Assembly (NCBI GenBank): GCA_003260075.1
Contig: QLIY01000244.1
Location: forward strand, 1 to 64,000
DNA from: Phallusia mammillata
Lineage: Eukaryota; Chordata; Ascidiacea; Phlebobranchia; Ascidiidae
DNA: 64,000 bases
Direction of reading: 5' to 3'
Each line of letters starts with the position of its first letter. Position 1 is the stretch's first letter. The position numbers and the translations under genes are program-made. Shown piece after piece: positions 1-11,945 of the stretch. A model generated the notes under the pieces. It had not been told where the DNA came from, did no database searches, and saw only the letters and a program-made list of their open reading frames with translations.

Positions 1-854
1 ATGGGGTAACATGTTTGTAATATATATGCTTGCTTATGTTGTGGTTCAAAGCGTTGGGTGTATATTCAAAAATAGGTTGAATTTAAAGTCTGTGTGTTTC
101 AAACCACAAGGTTGTAGTGACAAACTCGTAAAAACGATTTTGCTTGGACAAATGATTTGATTTTTTATTCCTATCCACCGTGCCTATGTAGGTACAATCA
201 ATGTTTTTTAAACTAATGATGTATATGCACCATTTTTTTAAACTAATACGGAAAACGTACAGACCCTTTCCTCGTAAAATATTAACAAACTTTGTTAGGT
301 TTTCTTTATTCACTATATTTGCAATCTGTTTGGGAACATGGAACACAACGGCGAATTATAACAAATACAATTCTATTTGCGTTTGTTTACAGACGTTTAC
401 AAACAACCGAATAATTTGCGACAGAGGACGATAATTCCAATACATATGTTTCCAGAAAATGATTTGGTAACATACTTATATTTCAATGGTTATATTGTGG
501 CCGTGTTGCGACTATGTTTAAACGACATTTACAACACCGGCTGTTTCAACGAATAAATTACAGCAGATTATCTAAAAAAGCAAGAAGACATTTATCATTT
601 AGCAATAGGCGATGCCACTAACTTCAATTTATATATACAGCATCATTTAAAATAATGTCTTATATTGTGAACACACTTAAAATTCAACCTTTTGGCATGA
701 TTAAAGTCCAAACCCGATTCAGGCAAGTGAATTGGTTGGTGATGGACACGCTTGCGATTGTAATGGGATGGTTAACATAACATATTATAAATGGTTAGAC
801 AACATGGGTAGTATTTTGATGGCGAACCAATGCAATAATCGCTCACTAAGGCAA
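1..854. other. Non-coding stretch left of lectin copy A
   Basis: AT-rich sequence with only short overlapping ORFs and no recognisable domain or splice-supported exon. It is the 3' side of lectin copy A, which ends at 855. I see nothing else that I can support. Confidence 0.5.
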
Positions 855-2858
855 TTATTGCTCACAGATTGCAAAAATGTTATGACTACATAGGTAATCA
901 TCCATTGCAAAATTTCGAACATAGTAAAGTTGGCCACAGTCCCCACTGTTGTTTGGTTCACCCTGATGAAAATCGGTGTTGGTGTTGGTCGCGGGAACTC
1001 CATCTATATATTTCCAGACTCCTTCGTGTTCAAGGTCATTCAAACCAATCCAGTAGTATCCGGGGGGTCGCGTTTCGATCATATTTGTAATAATCCAGCT
1101 AACCGTGTAGATAATATTATTAATAAGGCCCAATACAGGGGTCGGCAACCGTTTTGTACGGCGCTATTAAACTGAAGTTTTGTCGCAGACCGGCCCAAAT
1201 GTTCAGCTATAAATATATGTTACTATTGAAATAAGTTATTATTATTTGCACTTGCCAATACAACCGTATGTAAGGATTGCATTATATAAATCATTTTATC
1301 ATCCCTGGGATGCACGGACTGCTACAAAAATTTCGAAGCATTTAACGTAATAAAGTAGGCGGCCTGTTAACGAACTCCTTACGGACCTGTCCCGGGCCAC
1401 CCGGTGGTTGCCGACCACTGACCTAAAGCATTTGCACGTTTAATAGCATTTTACACTTATTTTATGCCCTAAAATAATCCAGGTATGTAACCCCACCGTT
1501 ACTTACGTGGTTCATCGCAAAGTAATTTTATGAGAAAGTACAAGTCGAGACAAATGTTACGTACTTGCGAACAGTCGCATTTCTCATTCCCCAGGTCGCC
1601 AAATCTCCACCAATTGACTTACAGTATCTCCTCGCGTTTTCCCAATTTCTTTTAGTGGTCATAATCACATGGTCATGCTCTAGCACAAAGTTATTACTTA
1701 ACACTAATTCATATTTTGTGCAAATACATAACTTTGATACTCTTTTACACTTTGATAGATACCTTGCTCACAATGGTTTCCTGANTTACAACTGAGGTTT
1801 TTGCAACTTACCTTTTTCGCACCGAATTCCACTGAACCCTGAATCACACAAACACTTGTAATGTCGGGATTGAATGACGAAAAATCCACCATTAAGACAG
1901 GTGCCTGAATAAAAGACTATTAGTATTTGCCAATGTCAACGGTTCGCATATGGTTGCTAAATCGTCTCAGCATTAAATCTCTTCTCTGAGGCAGGGGTTC
2001 CTATTCAAATCCTGCTAGAGAAATAGTTGAAATGATACTACTGTACATATTTTTATTGTCATTCCAATAGTAATAACTTCCCAGGTTTTACTTGTTACAG
2101 TGATTTTTTCTTGTGGTAGTAATACAAAAACTAATTAGAGATGCAATATTGTGATGTGGAAAATTTGGCAATAAATGTGGGATAAATGTGTCCATTAAAA
2201 AAATGTTCGTTGTAATGGTAGAAATGAAACTGGGCTTTGCCTTTTTAAACACTTCGTTTTGTGTTGTTAAGTTGCATCAAGCAAGCAACTGACATTGCCT
2301 TTATAAACAGAACAATGCGAACATGTAGCCTACTGCTTTGTATATTTTTTATGCCTTGATAGTTCACGCTAACGTCAAACATTATGTTCGATTTTTTTTT
2401 TCAAAATATTATTAAAAAAGAACTATTTATATAGTCAACGGTTACCTTTGTGTCTTTCAAGCTTAGTGAATTGTCCCACCTCTCCCAACTCGTTTTGAAG
2501 GTTTAAAGCCTAAAAATCGTGTCTTTGAATGTTCTGTTGAAACTCGCTTTTGAGAAAAGAATACTTACCATGAAATGAACTCCTACAAATCCAAAAACGA
2601 TTGTCAAAAAAAGAGCAAAAGCAATTCCCAGAAACAGTCTTTTCGAAGTCGTAACGTTTCCGGACAAGATTTCGGACAATTTTGACTTGCCTGGCTGGTC
2701 TTGCATTGTTTTGCAATCTAAAAAACTCTACGTTATCTCATGATTTATCCAATTATCCCAATTTATGCAAAATACTTACGTTGATCTGGAGTTGTCATCT
2801 CACCAATTTTGCAGTTTTCTTCTTGAACGTCCATGGTTATGTATTTATTTGAAGACAT
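855..2858 (-). CDS. Type II membrane EGF/C-type lectin protein, copy A (interrupted by assembly gap)
   Basis: Exons in gene order: 2780-2858, 2569-2717, 2446-2509, 1812-1904, 1565-1679, 855-1098. The start is ATG at 2858 (MSSNKYITMD...). Exon 2 carries a membrane segment (GIAFALFLTIVFGFVGVHFM) after a short cytoplasmic tail, so the topology is type II. Exon 4 is an EGF domain (TCLNGGFF...CLCDSGFSG). The last two exons make a CTLD with motifs DLATWGM, WIGLNDL, EPNN and ICEQ before the stop at 855-857. Exon lengths and phases match copies B and D (79/149/64/93/.../115). The two middle EGF exons are missing: only the 3' stub of one (SGNHCEQG, about 1764-1784) remains, directly against an N at 1785, so this is probably an assembly gap and not a real deletion. 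The last intron holds a hAT-like element. The likely role is a cell-surface lectin with the CTLD outside; the ligand is unknown. Confidence 0.75.
1136..1420. mobile_element. hAT-like non-autonomous element in the last intron of copy A
   Basis: The left end CAGGGGTCGGCAACC and right end GGTTGCCGACCACTG form a terminal inverted repeat of about 15 bp. The ends match the element at 18753-18986, which has a clean 8-bp target duplication. Here the flanking 8-mers match at only 4 of 8 positions, so the insertion looks old. There is no transposase ORF. Confidence 0.7.
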
Positions 2859-4327
2859 TTTTTCGTTAGAACGTAGTTTCTTAAAGTGATCTTTTCTTCG
2901 GTCTTTTTACTTTACACTGTCTGGTGATTTTGCCAAGACCCACAATTTACGTTGCAGTATCTACCTTTTTTCAGAGTATTTCAATAATGGCTGAAAACCC
3001 TATTGCCCACTATGTATGTGGAAAATAACGTTGACAAAACTAAATTTGAAAACCGTTTAAAAAACAACGTGACTGTAGACACCTTTCGCTACAAATGCCA
3101 CCAAAACAAAGGCAAGGTAGATGTGGGCCGTTATATAAATGCATCGAAATGGTTTGTTTTTTGCACTAATGACCACAACTTGCCACACGTTGCGCCAAAG
3201 GAAGAGAATGTCGTTAAAATTGCCATAAATCAATCGCACAAAGTGACTGGTTTCTTTGAATTCCTAATGATTGAACTTATACGGTGTGTTGTTGCCGTCG
3301 TAAATTTTTGGCACGCATTTAAACAGTTTCGATATGTCTTGACTAGGGATGTGCTAAAACTGCAAATGTTCTGTTTGGTCGAGCACCGAGCATCGTGCAT
3401 TATGACGTCACAAANAATGTGAAGACCAGCAGTTTTAACTCTATTATTACGTCATAATCTATATTGTGACGCTTTTCGTACCTGTTTTTTTCACATTGTT
3501 TGCACATAATTAGGCTGGTAATACTCTTTTCAGTGACACAAAATCTGTTTAGGGCAGCCCCCCCCCCCGAGGGCCGCATGTAATTTTTAGTCTAGTTTTA
3601 TACACTTAAACAACCCTTTCGCTTCGACGACCGCATTGCAGATCCTTATTTCACCAACGGCCGCCAATTATCTGCTGGTTTTTGTTTAAACATTACAAGA
3701 AAAAGGTATATTATATATATTATATACTATCTACTAACGCCCCAAAAGCGCAGAATAATTTCCAACTTAATATACAGATTAAGCTCCACAATGTGAAGAC
3801 CAGCAGTTTTAACTCTATTATTACGTCATAATCTATATTGTGACGCTTTTCGTACCTGTTTTTTTCNGTTTGCACACAATAGGCCTACAAAAAAGTCGCA
3901 TATGGCTGCTAGGCTGGTAATACTCTTTTCAGTAACACAAAATCTGTTTAGGGCAGTTTGAAAATCAAAAGTTTTGGCAAAGGAGTTTTAATTACATCAC
4001 GCCTGCCAATACATATATTTTAATGTGGCCGTACGGCCGCGGGTTGTACACCCTTGACTGAAACTTTAAGGAACGGCTTAATTACTACCGTTTCTATTCA
4101 TAACATATTAATTTGTATGTATAAATTAAATTTCGGTAAACGTCTGTTTAAATAATAGCTTTAAACTTGAAAAGTAAGAAAAATTTAGTATAATTAGATA
4201 AAAATCTGACAAAATACTACAATTGTTGTTCACTGTTCGTGGGCCGTATTGGAGGGCTTCCGCGAGTTTGACAGGCCTGCTTTAGAACACTAGTTACATG
4301 TGTTAACAGGGCATGAATATGCAAATT

Positions 4328-4328
<1 letters not shown>
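2859..4328. other. 5' flank of copy A and allele-duplicated non-coding block
   Basis: About 2859-3330 is homologous to the 5' flank of copy B (10270-10790), so promoter sequence was duplicated with the gene. A segment of about 130 bp beginning near 3416 is repeated from about 3789. Ns sit at 3415 and 3867 and a C tract at 3558-3568, pointing to imperfect merging of haplotypes. No gene is supported. Confidence 0.55.

Positions 4329-4390
<62 letters not shown>
4329..4390. repeat. Poly-C tract, 62 bases
   Basis: An uninterrupted run of C much longer than the 10-base joints seen elsewhere. It is one of three very long G/C homopolymers in the window (others at 37830-37912 and 50293-50337). It is either a real G/C microsatellite or a sequencing or assembly artefact. 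Confidence 0.85.
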
Positions 4391-5118
4391 ATGCTCGGTA
4401 CCGAGTACTCGGGTTCTGGCTCGGCTCGGCCCATCCCTGGTCTTGACCGATTTATCCTGACCGTTAAATTCAAAGCTACTATTGTTAGACTTGAACGTGA
4501 AAAAAACCTTTATCTGCTGTTTGGAATCAATTTTTGTCGTTTTAGAATTGTAAAGTTATTTTTACAAAGGGCTTGTTTGTAGGACTTTGAAGAGCCTAGT
4601 AATGATGAATAGATTGCATGTGTTTATTGACAGCTATTACCCTGTGCAGCGAGTTACTAAGCAATTTACGCTCGTGGGCTCATCTCTGTATTTTGCTCAC
4701 TCTTTGCCTTAAGGGTTATTTGTATTCCTGCGTAGTTTAATTACATTCCTTAGTTCCGCTTAAAGTCTCTCATTTTCTTGTTGCTTTCCTCAGTTGTAGT
4801 TTTCGCGTTTACTTGACTTATAGTGTCGATCTCTGTTGTTTAAAGCTAATAAATATTATTACGTTTATGTAGTCAATTACTGCACCCTGTTCTTGCTAAA
4901 AGCTGATATTGGTTAAAATATTCACGTTACGTAGGCTATTTAGTTTTTTTCGTTAGGTACTGTAGCTTTAAAATCAATTATCTGCACTGCTGCACAAAAA
5001 AACATTTTTATGTATTTTAGTTTGTCAACTTGAACTTACAATGACGTACTGTTCTTTCATCGGACATTAGTTTCATTTATGAGTTGGCAACGTCACTGGA
5101 AATTAAAACAGCAGCAAA
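4391..5118. other. Relic of the 5' flank of the plus-strand lectin genes
   Basis: From about 4590 the sequence is recognisably homologous to the upstream regions of copies C (about 10990-11245) and D (about 16145-16235), including the run ending in GGTTAAAATATT. It indicates an old further copy of the plus-strand unit whose body is gone or was not assembled. No exon other than 5119-5149 was found. Confidence 0.5.
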
Positions 5119-5149
5119 ATGGAAACTAACCAGAGTTCAAGACTCACAG
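5119..5149 (+). other. Orphan small first exon (METNQSSRLTG)
   Basis: ATG followed by ten codons, ending in phase 1 at a GTTTGT donor. It matches in length, phase and sequence the small exon at 11245-11275 (METKEKSKLTG) in front of copy C. No compatible exon 2 follows within the next kilobases, so it is probably an orphan left by duplication. Confidence 0.4.
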
Positions 5150-5383
5150 GTTTGTTTTTTTAATCACATAATTTACATGCTGTGTGTGGTGTTTTATGCA
5201 TAATCAACTTTCAAATAGTCCTTTGAATCGAGTATAAAATGGGTAAAACTACTGAACGTAGTCTTTCACATCGTAAATCCCCCCCCCCATCAAATTTCCA
5301 TTGTGCTGCCAAAACTGACATTGGACTGTGATGAACTGTTATCCTTGAATGTTTGTTTAACGTCACACCACCGTTCCGCGGGG

Positions 5384-5620
5384 AAAAATTCAATTTGTTT
5401 TGCTGTATGATCTGTAAGCGTTGAACCCAAGAGTGCTTTTGCAAAATCGGTTGAAGAAAGATCGATTCATTCAAATTTGTGCTATAAAATTTACGATCCC
5501 CCCCCCCAAAATTCAATTTGTTTTGCTGTATGATCTGTAAGCGTTGAACCCAAGATTGCTTTTGCAAAATCGGTTGAAGAAAGATCGATTCATTTAAATT
5601 TGTGCTATAAAATTTACGAC
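5384..5620. repeat. Haplotype-like duplication around a 10-C joint (5498-5507)
   Basis: A segment of about 110 bp (5384-5497) recurs almost unchanged at 5508-5620, separated only by ten C. A second 10-C tract lies at 5279-5288. It is interpreted as an assembly joint between two alleles. Confidence 0.75.
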
Positions 5621-6340
5621 AATATTTTATTAAAATATATTTCTAACATTTGGTTTTTAGTACAAACATTTTAAACTTTTACCTGAAAACCATTCATTTA
5701 CTTCCAAATTGATGTTTTACGAAATCCATTGATAATTAATTCACACACAAATTGCCTGTTAAGTTACTCACAAACAATCAAATAGCATGTCACACAACAT
5801 ATGTAAGTGACATCAGCACATTGAACTGGCGTTGTTAAAAGAATTTAAACACAACAATATCTACGTAAAAGTTTCACCATAACTTGGTCACATAAGCAAA
5901 CAAAACTTATTTAATTAAATGTAAACGCTTTTTATGCAGTCTTTCTGATAAGTTGTTTGCAAAACAAAACCAATAAAACAAACACGTTTTTGCTCCTACC
6001 AAATAAATCACCTTCAACCTTCTAAACTATATTCGAAAATATATATTTTGCTGTGTGTGTACAAGAGTTGTAAACGGGTCTGAAATTGAGCCCGACCCCA
6101 ACCCGTACCCGAGAATACAAGCGCGAATCCCGACCCGAACCTGAATCGTTTTTAAAAAACTTTTTCAGGCCCGAAACTCTGATTGACAGGCCTTTACAAA
6201 GATGTTTTCAGAAAGACAAAGAGAACAATCAGAAAAGACTATAATAGACAATGGTCTTAACTGTGGCGTTTTCGAGTCCATCATAGCTACTGAGTTAGTT
6301 AATTTTGTTTTTTAAATTACTGACACACCGTTGGAAGTCA
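5621..6340. other. Non-coding; degenerate CCCGACCCGAACC-type repeat
   Basis: AT-rich sequence with no gene. At about 6060-6180 and 6335-6395 there are clustered copies of a CCCGAACC-like motif. The same motif type recurs near 14980, 20010-20210, 24290-24480 and 26920-27090, so it belongs to an interspersed repeat family. Confidence 0.45.
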
Positions 6341-6399
6341 GACCCGAATCAAGCCCATTTTTTTAAGAAACCTAAGCCCGAACCCCCCAAAATCCCATT

Positions 6400-6690
6400 C
6401 TGCGTAATGCTTTCCTGAGTAAAAAATATTGCAAGAGCAACTGTATCCAATATAGGTGTGTCTAAGCATGTCCCGTTATTCTCGCAAAGTTGGCCTCTGG
6501 ATTTTTTTAATATTGTGCAGTTGTGTCCAGGAACACAGAACAAAGAAGGAGGTAGCCATGACGCAGTGTACATTTGTTGTTTTAGCACTTACCGCACTAA
6601 TTTCCATCTGTGTAGTTTGGATTGCAGGAACATTGGAAACTACCAGCAGTCGTTTTGTGCAGTTATTAAAATAAGAGTATGTACTTAATG
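6400..6690 (-). pseudogene. Decayed EGF exons of a lectin gene
   Basis: On the minus strand, 6590-6670 reads AGSFQCSCNPNYTDGN followed by a stop and CGK, aligning with the calcium-type EGF exon of copy B (VGSYQCSCNANYKGDGKRC). Next, 6400-6530 aligns with the third EGF exon of B (NGTCLDT, then out-of-frame sequence homologous to the C-terminal half). There is one in-frame stop, and indels break the second exon. This is a relic of a third minus-strand copy lying between A and B. The lectin exons were not found. Confidence 0.65.
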
Positions 6691-7436
6691 GCAGATGTGA
6701 AGTCTTTCATTTTGAAGTCGTACAAAACATTTGGTTCAATCTAGTTTTCCTTTTTGGTTGTTTAAACTGTATTTTGACTCAAGTATCTTAGTCGGGACTA
6801 CAAGTGTCGTTCCCTATGGAATTGCAAACCTACGATTTGAAAAAACAATTGGGACAATAACTAAGACACGTTTTTACACATTTTGTCCTGTGTACTACAG
6901 TCTTTTTCAAAATTACTTGGGTGGACTTTAGTAGTTTTGCGCGCCAAATTTTTTTTGTAAACTTAAGGATTACAACTGCTTTCAATTTATGAATTATGGT
7001 TGTGGTTGCAAGGTTTAAATTACCGTTACCGTTTGTCTTTGAACAAATGTTTGTGTAACTGCAGCGCTGTTGCGTGGACAAAAAAGCAAAAAATGCTTTT
7101 CTACCGTACCAACTGTGGCGTTGTATCTCAATAATTTGTTGTAAAACTAACATAAAGGCTTTTTGTGCCTAATTGATCAAAGAATAATACAAAAAATGAA
7201 AAAATTAAGTATTTTGACAATTTTTCGCTGTAGTGGTTGTGTTGGTCATATTGGAACCAACATATTGGCCAAAACGCATACAGTCGTTTATTTTTCTTGC
7301 AAGTAAACCGACAACTTGCGATAAAGCACACTCCAATGTGCAGTAGCAAATTAAATCCAATATTGTCTCTTTTATAGCGACACAAATTGTATGTTAAATA
7401 CTCTGTTACATAATGATTTTATTAGAAAAAAACCTA
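6691..7436. other. Non-coding
   Basis: AT-rich sequence without supported exons or recognisable repeats. The short ORFs show no domain signature and no splice context. Confidence 0.45.
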
Positions 7437-7444
7437 CTGTAGGC

Positions 7445-7917
7445 CAGTGGCGTAGGCATCCAAAAATTTTGGGAGGGGCCAAATGATTTGTTGTCTAATA
7501 CAACTTTTTGCTAACGCTCAGCGTGCTTTTACCAAACACGTGACTTGCCAAACTGTGGTTCGGCGGAACAGCCAAACGCTTTATTGATTTATTCCATGTC
7601 TACATAAATCAAAAAAGCATGGATTTCGGCTTACAACTTGGTGACAAAAGTCATTTTTGGTAATAAATATATTCCTTTGATAGTTGAGAGACGAAACCAC
7701 AATGATGAGGGACGAAACTACACTAAATTTAAGTTTATCAATGTAACACTTTGAAAATTTGGGAGGGGCCATGGCCCCTTTGGCNATATTCTGTTTTCTA
7801 GTCAAGCTTACGACACCGCTTGCCATCTCCTGTATAGTTTGCGTTGCATGAACACTGGTAGCTACCCACAGTGTTGGTGCAACCCCCCCCCCTGGCCCCT
7901 CCCTGGCTACGCCTTTG
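7445..7917. mobile_element. hAT-like element with 8-bp target duplication, holding a misplaced EGF exon
   Basis: The ends CAGTGGCGTAGGC and GGCTACGCCTTTG form an imperfect inverted repeat, flanked by the direct repeat CTGTAGGC at 7437-7444 and 7918-7925. Inside, between an N at 7785 and a 10-C joint at 7883-7892, lies a near-copy of the calcium-EGF exon of copy B (compare about 9180-9260). Because the fragment is bounded by assembly marks on both sides, it is more likely a misplaced allele than a captured exon. Confidence 0.75.
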
Positions 7918-7925
7918 CTGTAGGC

Positions 7926-8309
7926 TACTTAAAAAATAAGGATTTCGTCAAAACTGTAAAAGTGCATAGGCCAATAGACAAAAGCATAGCCGCATATAAA
8001 CATAATCTTATCAAAATGTCCCTACTTTACAGAAAAATGATAATAATTAATCTTTAATAATATACAAAATCAAACTTAATCACACATTGGTTTCTGCACG
8101 CCTGAACTAAGGCTAAATGTGCATGCATTCTATCAGAATTATGACAAATGAAAGACGCTTTCGTGACTGCAGTACAGTGCATGCAAAAACAACCTAACAC
8201 TATAGCAAGGACTTTACTTAATTACAACGCAACTGGTTTCATAAAAAGTGTATGGGTTTTACACATTAATCGATCACATTTAAAACGTTATGTTATTTTG
8301 GTGTGAGCC
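7926..8309. other. 3' flank of lectin copy B, non-coding
   Basis: AT-rich sequence downstream of the stop of copy B (8310). I see no gene in it. Confidence 0.5.
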
Positions 8310-10269
8310 TTAAGTAGTTCGCTCGCAGATGGCCAACTTGCGCCGTCCACATGGGTGGTCATCCATTTTGAATCCGGTACCATACAAGTAAGCGCAGTCG
8401 GAACCAGCCACGTCGTTTGGCTCACCAGGAAAAAAATCGGTATTGGCTCTTGTCATTGGAACACCGTCAATGTATTTCCAAACTCCTTCTTCTTCAAGGT
8501 CATCTAATCCAACCCAGTAATCCGCTATTGGGCGCGTTTGGAGCAAATTTTCGATAATCCAACTTTAGATTTGAAAGCAAACAAATAAAGTACAGTAAAT
8601 GTAACGGGTTGTTTTATCGCACAAAAAGTGGAATTCTTGGACCTGCAAAGGGCCGCTATGGAATTCCATTTAAAAAGCGTTTAATTCTTTCTTCGTCTTT
8701 CGTTGATGTTACACAATGTTTTATGTGTCTAATAAACTCGGTACCTGCGAACAGTTGCATTTCTCATTCCCCACGTCGCCAAATCTCCACCAATTGACTG
8801 ACAATATTTCCTTGCGTTTGCCCAATTTCTTTCAGTGGTCATAATCACGTGTTCAAGCTCTAATACAGAGGTGTTTGTAAAACCAAATCATATTTTGTGC
8901 AGTTTCATAACGCCACCAATAATACCTTTCTCACAATGGCTTTCCCCCCCCCCAGAGGTGTTTGTAAAACCAAATCATATTTTGTGCAGTTTCATAACGC
9001 CCCCAATAATACCTTTCTCACAATGGCTTCCTGAGTACCATACCTTGCAAGAGCAGTTGTAGGCAGTACTGGTGTCCAAGCAAGTTCCGTTATGCTGGCA
9101 AAGGCCGACATTAGTTGAGCAAAAGTTGGGTCCTTAAAGTATAAATATTAGAGACATCCAGACATTTGTAATATTCTGTTTTCTAGTCAAGCTTACGACA
9201 CCGCTTGCCATCTCCTTTATAGTTTGCGTTGCATGAACACTGGTAGCTACCCACTGTATTTGTGCAGGTTGCGTGTTGATTGCAGTCATGGGTTTGAGTT
9301 GAGCACTCATCAATATCTAAACAAATTTATTAGTTGGTAAGATTGACAGGCCCATAATCCGCCAACAATTACAACTACCCCCCCCCCTTGATTGCAGTCA
9401 TGGGTTTGAGTTGAGCACTCATCAATATCTAAACATATTTATTGGTTGGTAAGACTGACAGGCCCATAATCCGCGAACAATTTCAACTGAGGTTTTTACA
9501 ATTTACCTTTTTCGCATCGAATTCCACTGAACCCTGAATCACACAAACACTTGTAATGTAGGGATTGAATGACGAAAAATCCACCATTAAGACAGGTGTC
9601 TGAATGAAAGACAAATGGTTGCAAAAGCGTCTCAACATTAAATCTCTTCTCTAAGTTTAAGCTAACGTTAAAGGTTATGTTCGAAATGTTTTTCGATTAT
9701 AAATTAATTTACCACTTTTATTAGGCACCTATAAGAACTATTAATAGTCAACGGTTACCGTTGTGTCTTTCAAGCTTAGTGAATTGCCGCACCTCTCCCA
9801 ACTCGTTTTGAATGTTTAAAGCCTAAAAATCATGTCTTTGAATGTTTTGTTGAAACTTTTTAGAAGAAAAAATACTTACCATGAAATGAACTCCTACAAA
9901 TCCAAAAACGATTGTCAAAAAAAGAGCAAAAGCAATTCCCAAAAACAGTCTTTTAGAAGTTGTAACGTTTCCGGTCAAGATTTCGGACAATTTTGACTTT
10001 TTCCCCCCCCCCAACGATTGTCAAAAAAAGAGCAAAAGCAATTCCCAAAAACAGTCTTTTCGAAGTCGTAACGTTTCCAGTCAAGATTTCTTTTGACTTT
10101 TCTGCCTGGTCTTGCATTGTTTTGCAATCTAAAAAACTCTACGTTATCTCATGATTTATCCAATTATCCCAATTTATGCAAAATACTTACGTTGATCTGG
10201 AGTTGTCATCTCACCAATTTTGCAGTTTTCTTCTTGAACGTCCATGGTTATGTATTTATTTGAAGACAT
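8310..10269 (-). CDS. Type II membrane EGF/C-type lectin protein, copy B
   Basis: Exons in gene order: 10191-10269, 9880-10128, 9759-9822, 9507-9599, 9197-9316, 9013-9132, 8745-8859, 8310-8562. The start is ATG at 10269. The order is a cytoplasmic tail, a membrane helix (GIAFALFLTIV...), a short linker exon, EGF (TCLNGGFFVIQS), calcium-type EGF (DIDECSTQTHDC), a third EGF (NFCSTNVGLCQHNGTC) and a CTLD (DLATWGMRN, YWVGLDDL, EPND, KMDDHPC, AICERTT). Phases 1-1 link the EGF exons. Without the joint the protein would be 330 aa. Exon 2 is 249 nt, not 149 nt, because part of it is duplicated around ten C (10003-10012). I treat this as an assembly artefact that hides an intact exon. EPN is the mannose-type ligand motif, but the usual WND is replaced by MDD. 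Confidence 0.85.
8866..9032. repeat. Haplotype-like duplication around a 10-C joint (8944-8953)
   Basis: About 78 bp of intron plus the 3' end of an EGF exon of copy B occur twice on either side of ten C, differing at one or two bases. It looks like an allele joint. Confidence 0.8.
9280..9489. repeat. Haplotype-like duplication around a 10-C joint (9378-9387)
   Basis: About 98 bp covering the start of the calcium-EGF exon of copy B and its intron are repeated with several single-base differences. The divergence is typical of two alleles in a highly polymorphic species. Confidence 0.85.
9909..10100. repeat. Haplotype-like duplication inside exon 2 of copy B (joint 10003-10012)
   Basis: Part of the membrane-segment exon occurs twice around ten C, breaking the reading frame of an otherwise normal 149-nt exon. 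A similar joint at 10362-10373 duplicates the promoter flank (about 10274-10361 and 10374-10460), and another C tract lies at 10667-10676. Confidence 0.8.
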
Positions 10270-11244
10270 TTTTTTCGTTAGGACGTAACTTTTCTTCGGC
10301 CTTTTTCCTTTATACTGTCTGTTGATTTGTTGAAGACCCACAATTTACGTTGCAGTATCTACCCCCCCCCCCCTTCGTTAGGACGTAACTTTTCTTCGGC
10401 CTTTTTCCTTTATACTGTCTGGTGATTTTGCTAAGGCCCACAATTTGCGTTGCAGTATCTACCTTTTTTTTCAGTGTATTGCAATAATGGCTAAAAATCC
10501 TATTGCCCACAATGTATAGTTGTAAAATAACGTTGACAAAACTAAATTTAGACACCTTTGGCTACAAATGCCACCAAAACAAAGGCAAGGTAGATGTGTC
10601 CTGTTATATAAATGCACGGAAATGGCTCGTTTTGTACTAATGAGCGCAGTTTGGCACACGTTACGTCCCCCCCCCCTTAAAATTGCCATAAATCAATCGC
10701 ACAAAGTGACTGGTTTCTTTGAATCGCTAATTAATGAACTGATGTGGTGTGTTGTTGCCGTCGTAAATTTTTGGCATGCGACAGTTTCCATATTCCTTCA
10801 CTAATTTTTGCCTGGCCATCGAAAGCGAAATTACTTTTTCCTTTTCGGTTTGTTTGCGAGATTTGAACCTAAAGAAACCTCTAACTGTTATTTGGAAATC
10901 AAATTTCTAGTCATTAAATATTGCAGCTTAATTACTTTCCACAATAAGTCATTTTAGATTTGTAAAGTTTTTTTTTTTTTTTACTAGGACTTGCTTTTCA
11001 GCTATTGCCCTGTTCTTACCAAAAGTACACACTGGTTAAAATATTTCACTAGTTTATGTAGGCTATTTCGTTTTTTCGTTACACATTGTAGCATTAAAAT
11101 CAATTCTCTGACTAGCCGCACAAAACTGTTTGAAATCATTTTTGTGTGTTTTAGTTGGTCAACTTGAACATACAATGATGTGCCTTCCATATATCGGACT
11201 TTAATTTGTTGGCATTGTAACTGGAATTTAAATCAATAGTAAAA
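10270..11244. other. Intergenic head-to-head region between copies B and C
   Basis: The left part is the 5' flank of B (homologous to that of A) with two C joints. From about 10990 it is homologous to the 5' flank of D and to the relic at 4.6-5.1 kb. It therefore holds the divergent promoters of the minus- and plus-strand lectin genes. I recognise no specific sites. Confidence 0.5.
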
Positions 11245-11275
11245 ATGGAAACTAAAGAAAAATCAAAGCTGACAG
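11245..11275 (+). other. Possible alternative first exon of copy C (METKEKSKLTG)
   Basis: ATG plus ten codons ending in phase 1 at a GTTTGT donor, the same phase as the main first exon (11946-12027). It could therefore splice in frame to the exon at 12084 and give a shorter cytoplasmic tail. A homologous exon exists at 5119-5149 but not upstream of D. Confidence 0.45.
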
Positions 11276-11945
11276 GTTTGTTTCTGAATTCATATGTAGT
11301 TTACATAGTACGTGTACAATGTTGCATAGGCCCAATTCATTTTTAAAACAGGTTTTTGAATCGAGCATACCTATGTTAGTCATTCAAATCGCTCATGATA
11401 ATGATGGCATAAGCGCTGGCCAGACGCCTGAGAATAAACCGTGTGAGTTTTTTTCGTCCGGTATTCCCAGTATATTTCTCATTAGGATATTTTGGATTGG
11501 AAACGCGCCAAAATCAATCTTGTTATTTGCAGTTGTAACGATCATCTTTAAATTTCCACTGTATTGCCAAAAGAAGTGCGATTGCAGTCAAGATGGCCAC
11601 AACAACTGATATCTTTGAACTAATATCTTTAAACCTTCAATGGACAAGACATAAGTTATATGTAATGTATTGATTACACCTCTGCCCAGTTTTTTTCAAC
11701 ATTTTTCCTTTGTGGTAACGCTTGTTGGTTTGATGTAGTACACTTATAATGAAAAAATACGTTATGGTATGTGGTAGGTACTAGTTAGTTTGTTGCATGT
11801 GCAAGTAATATGACGTCACAAGGAAACAATCTAACAAACCAAAGGCATTGTTATTTCATTGTTTAAACAATGGTTTTGTAAAACTGTGTTTTTTTAATGG
11901 CAATCTTTACTGCGTGTAGTTTGAACTTTCACACTTGCTGCCATC

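Noticed and set aside
3003..3422. Plus-strand ORF of 139 codons upstream of copy A
   Set aside because: The homologous flank of copy B does not keep the frame, there is no domain, and it crosses an N. It is promoter-flank sequence of the minus-strand lectin gene.
4313..4582. ORF with a poly-proline run
   Set aside because: The run is only the translation of the 62-C homopolymer; the flanks have no coding features.
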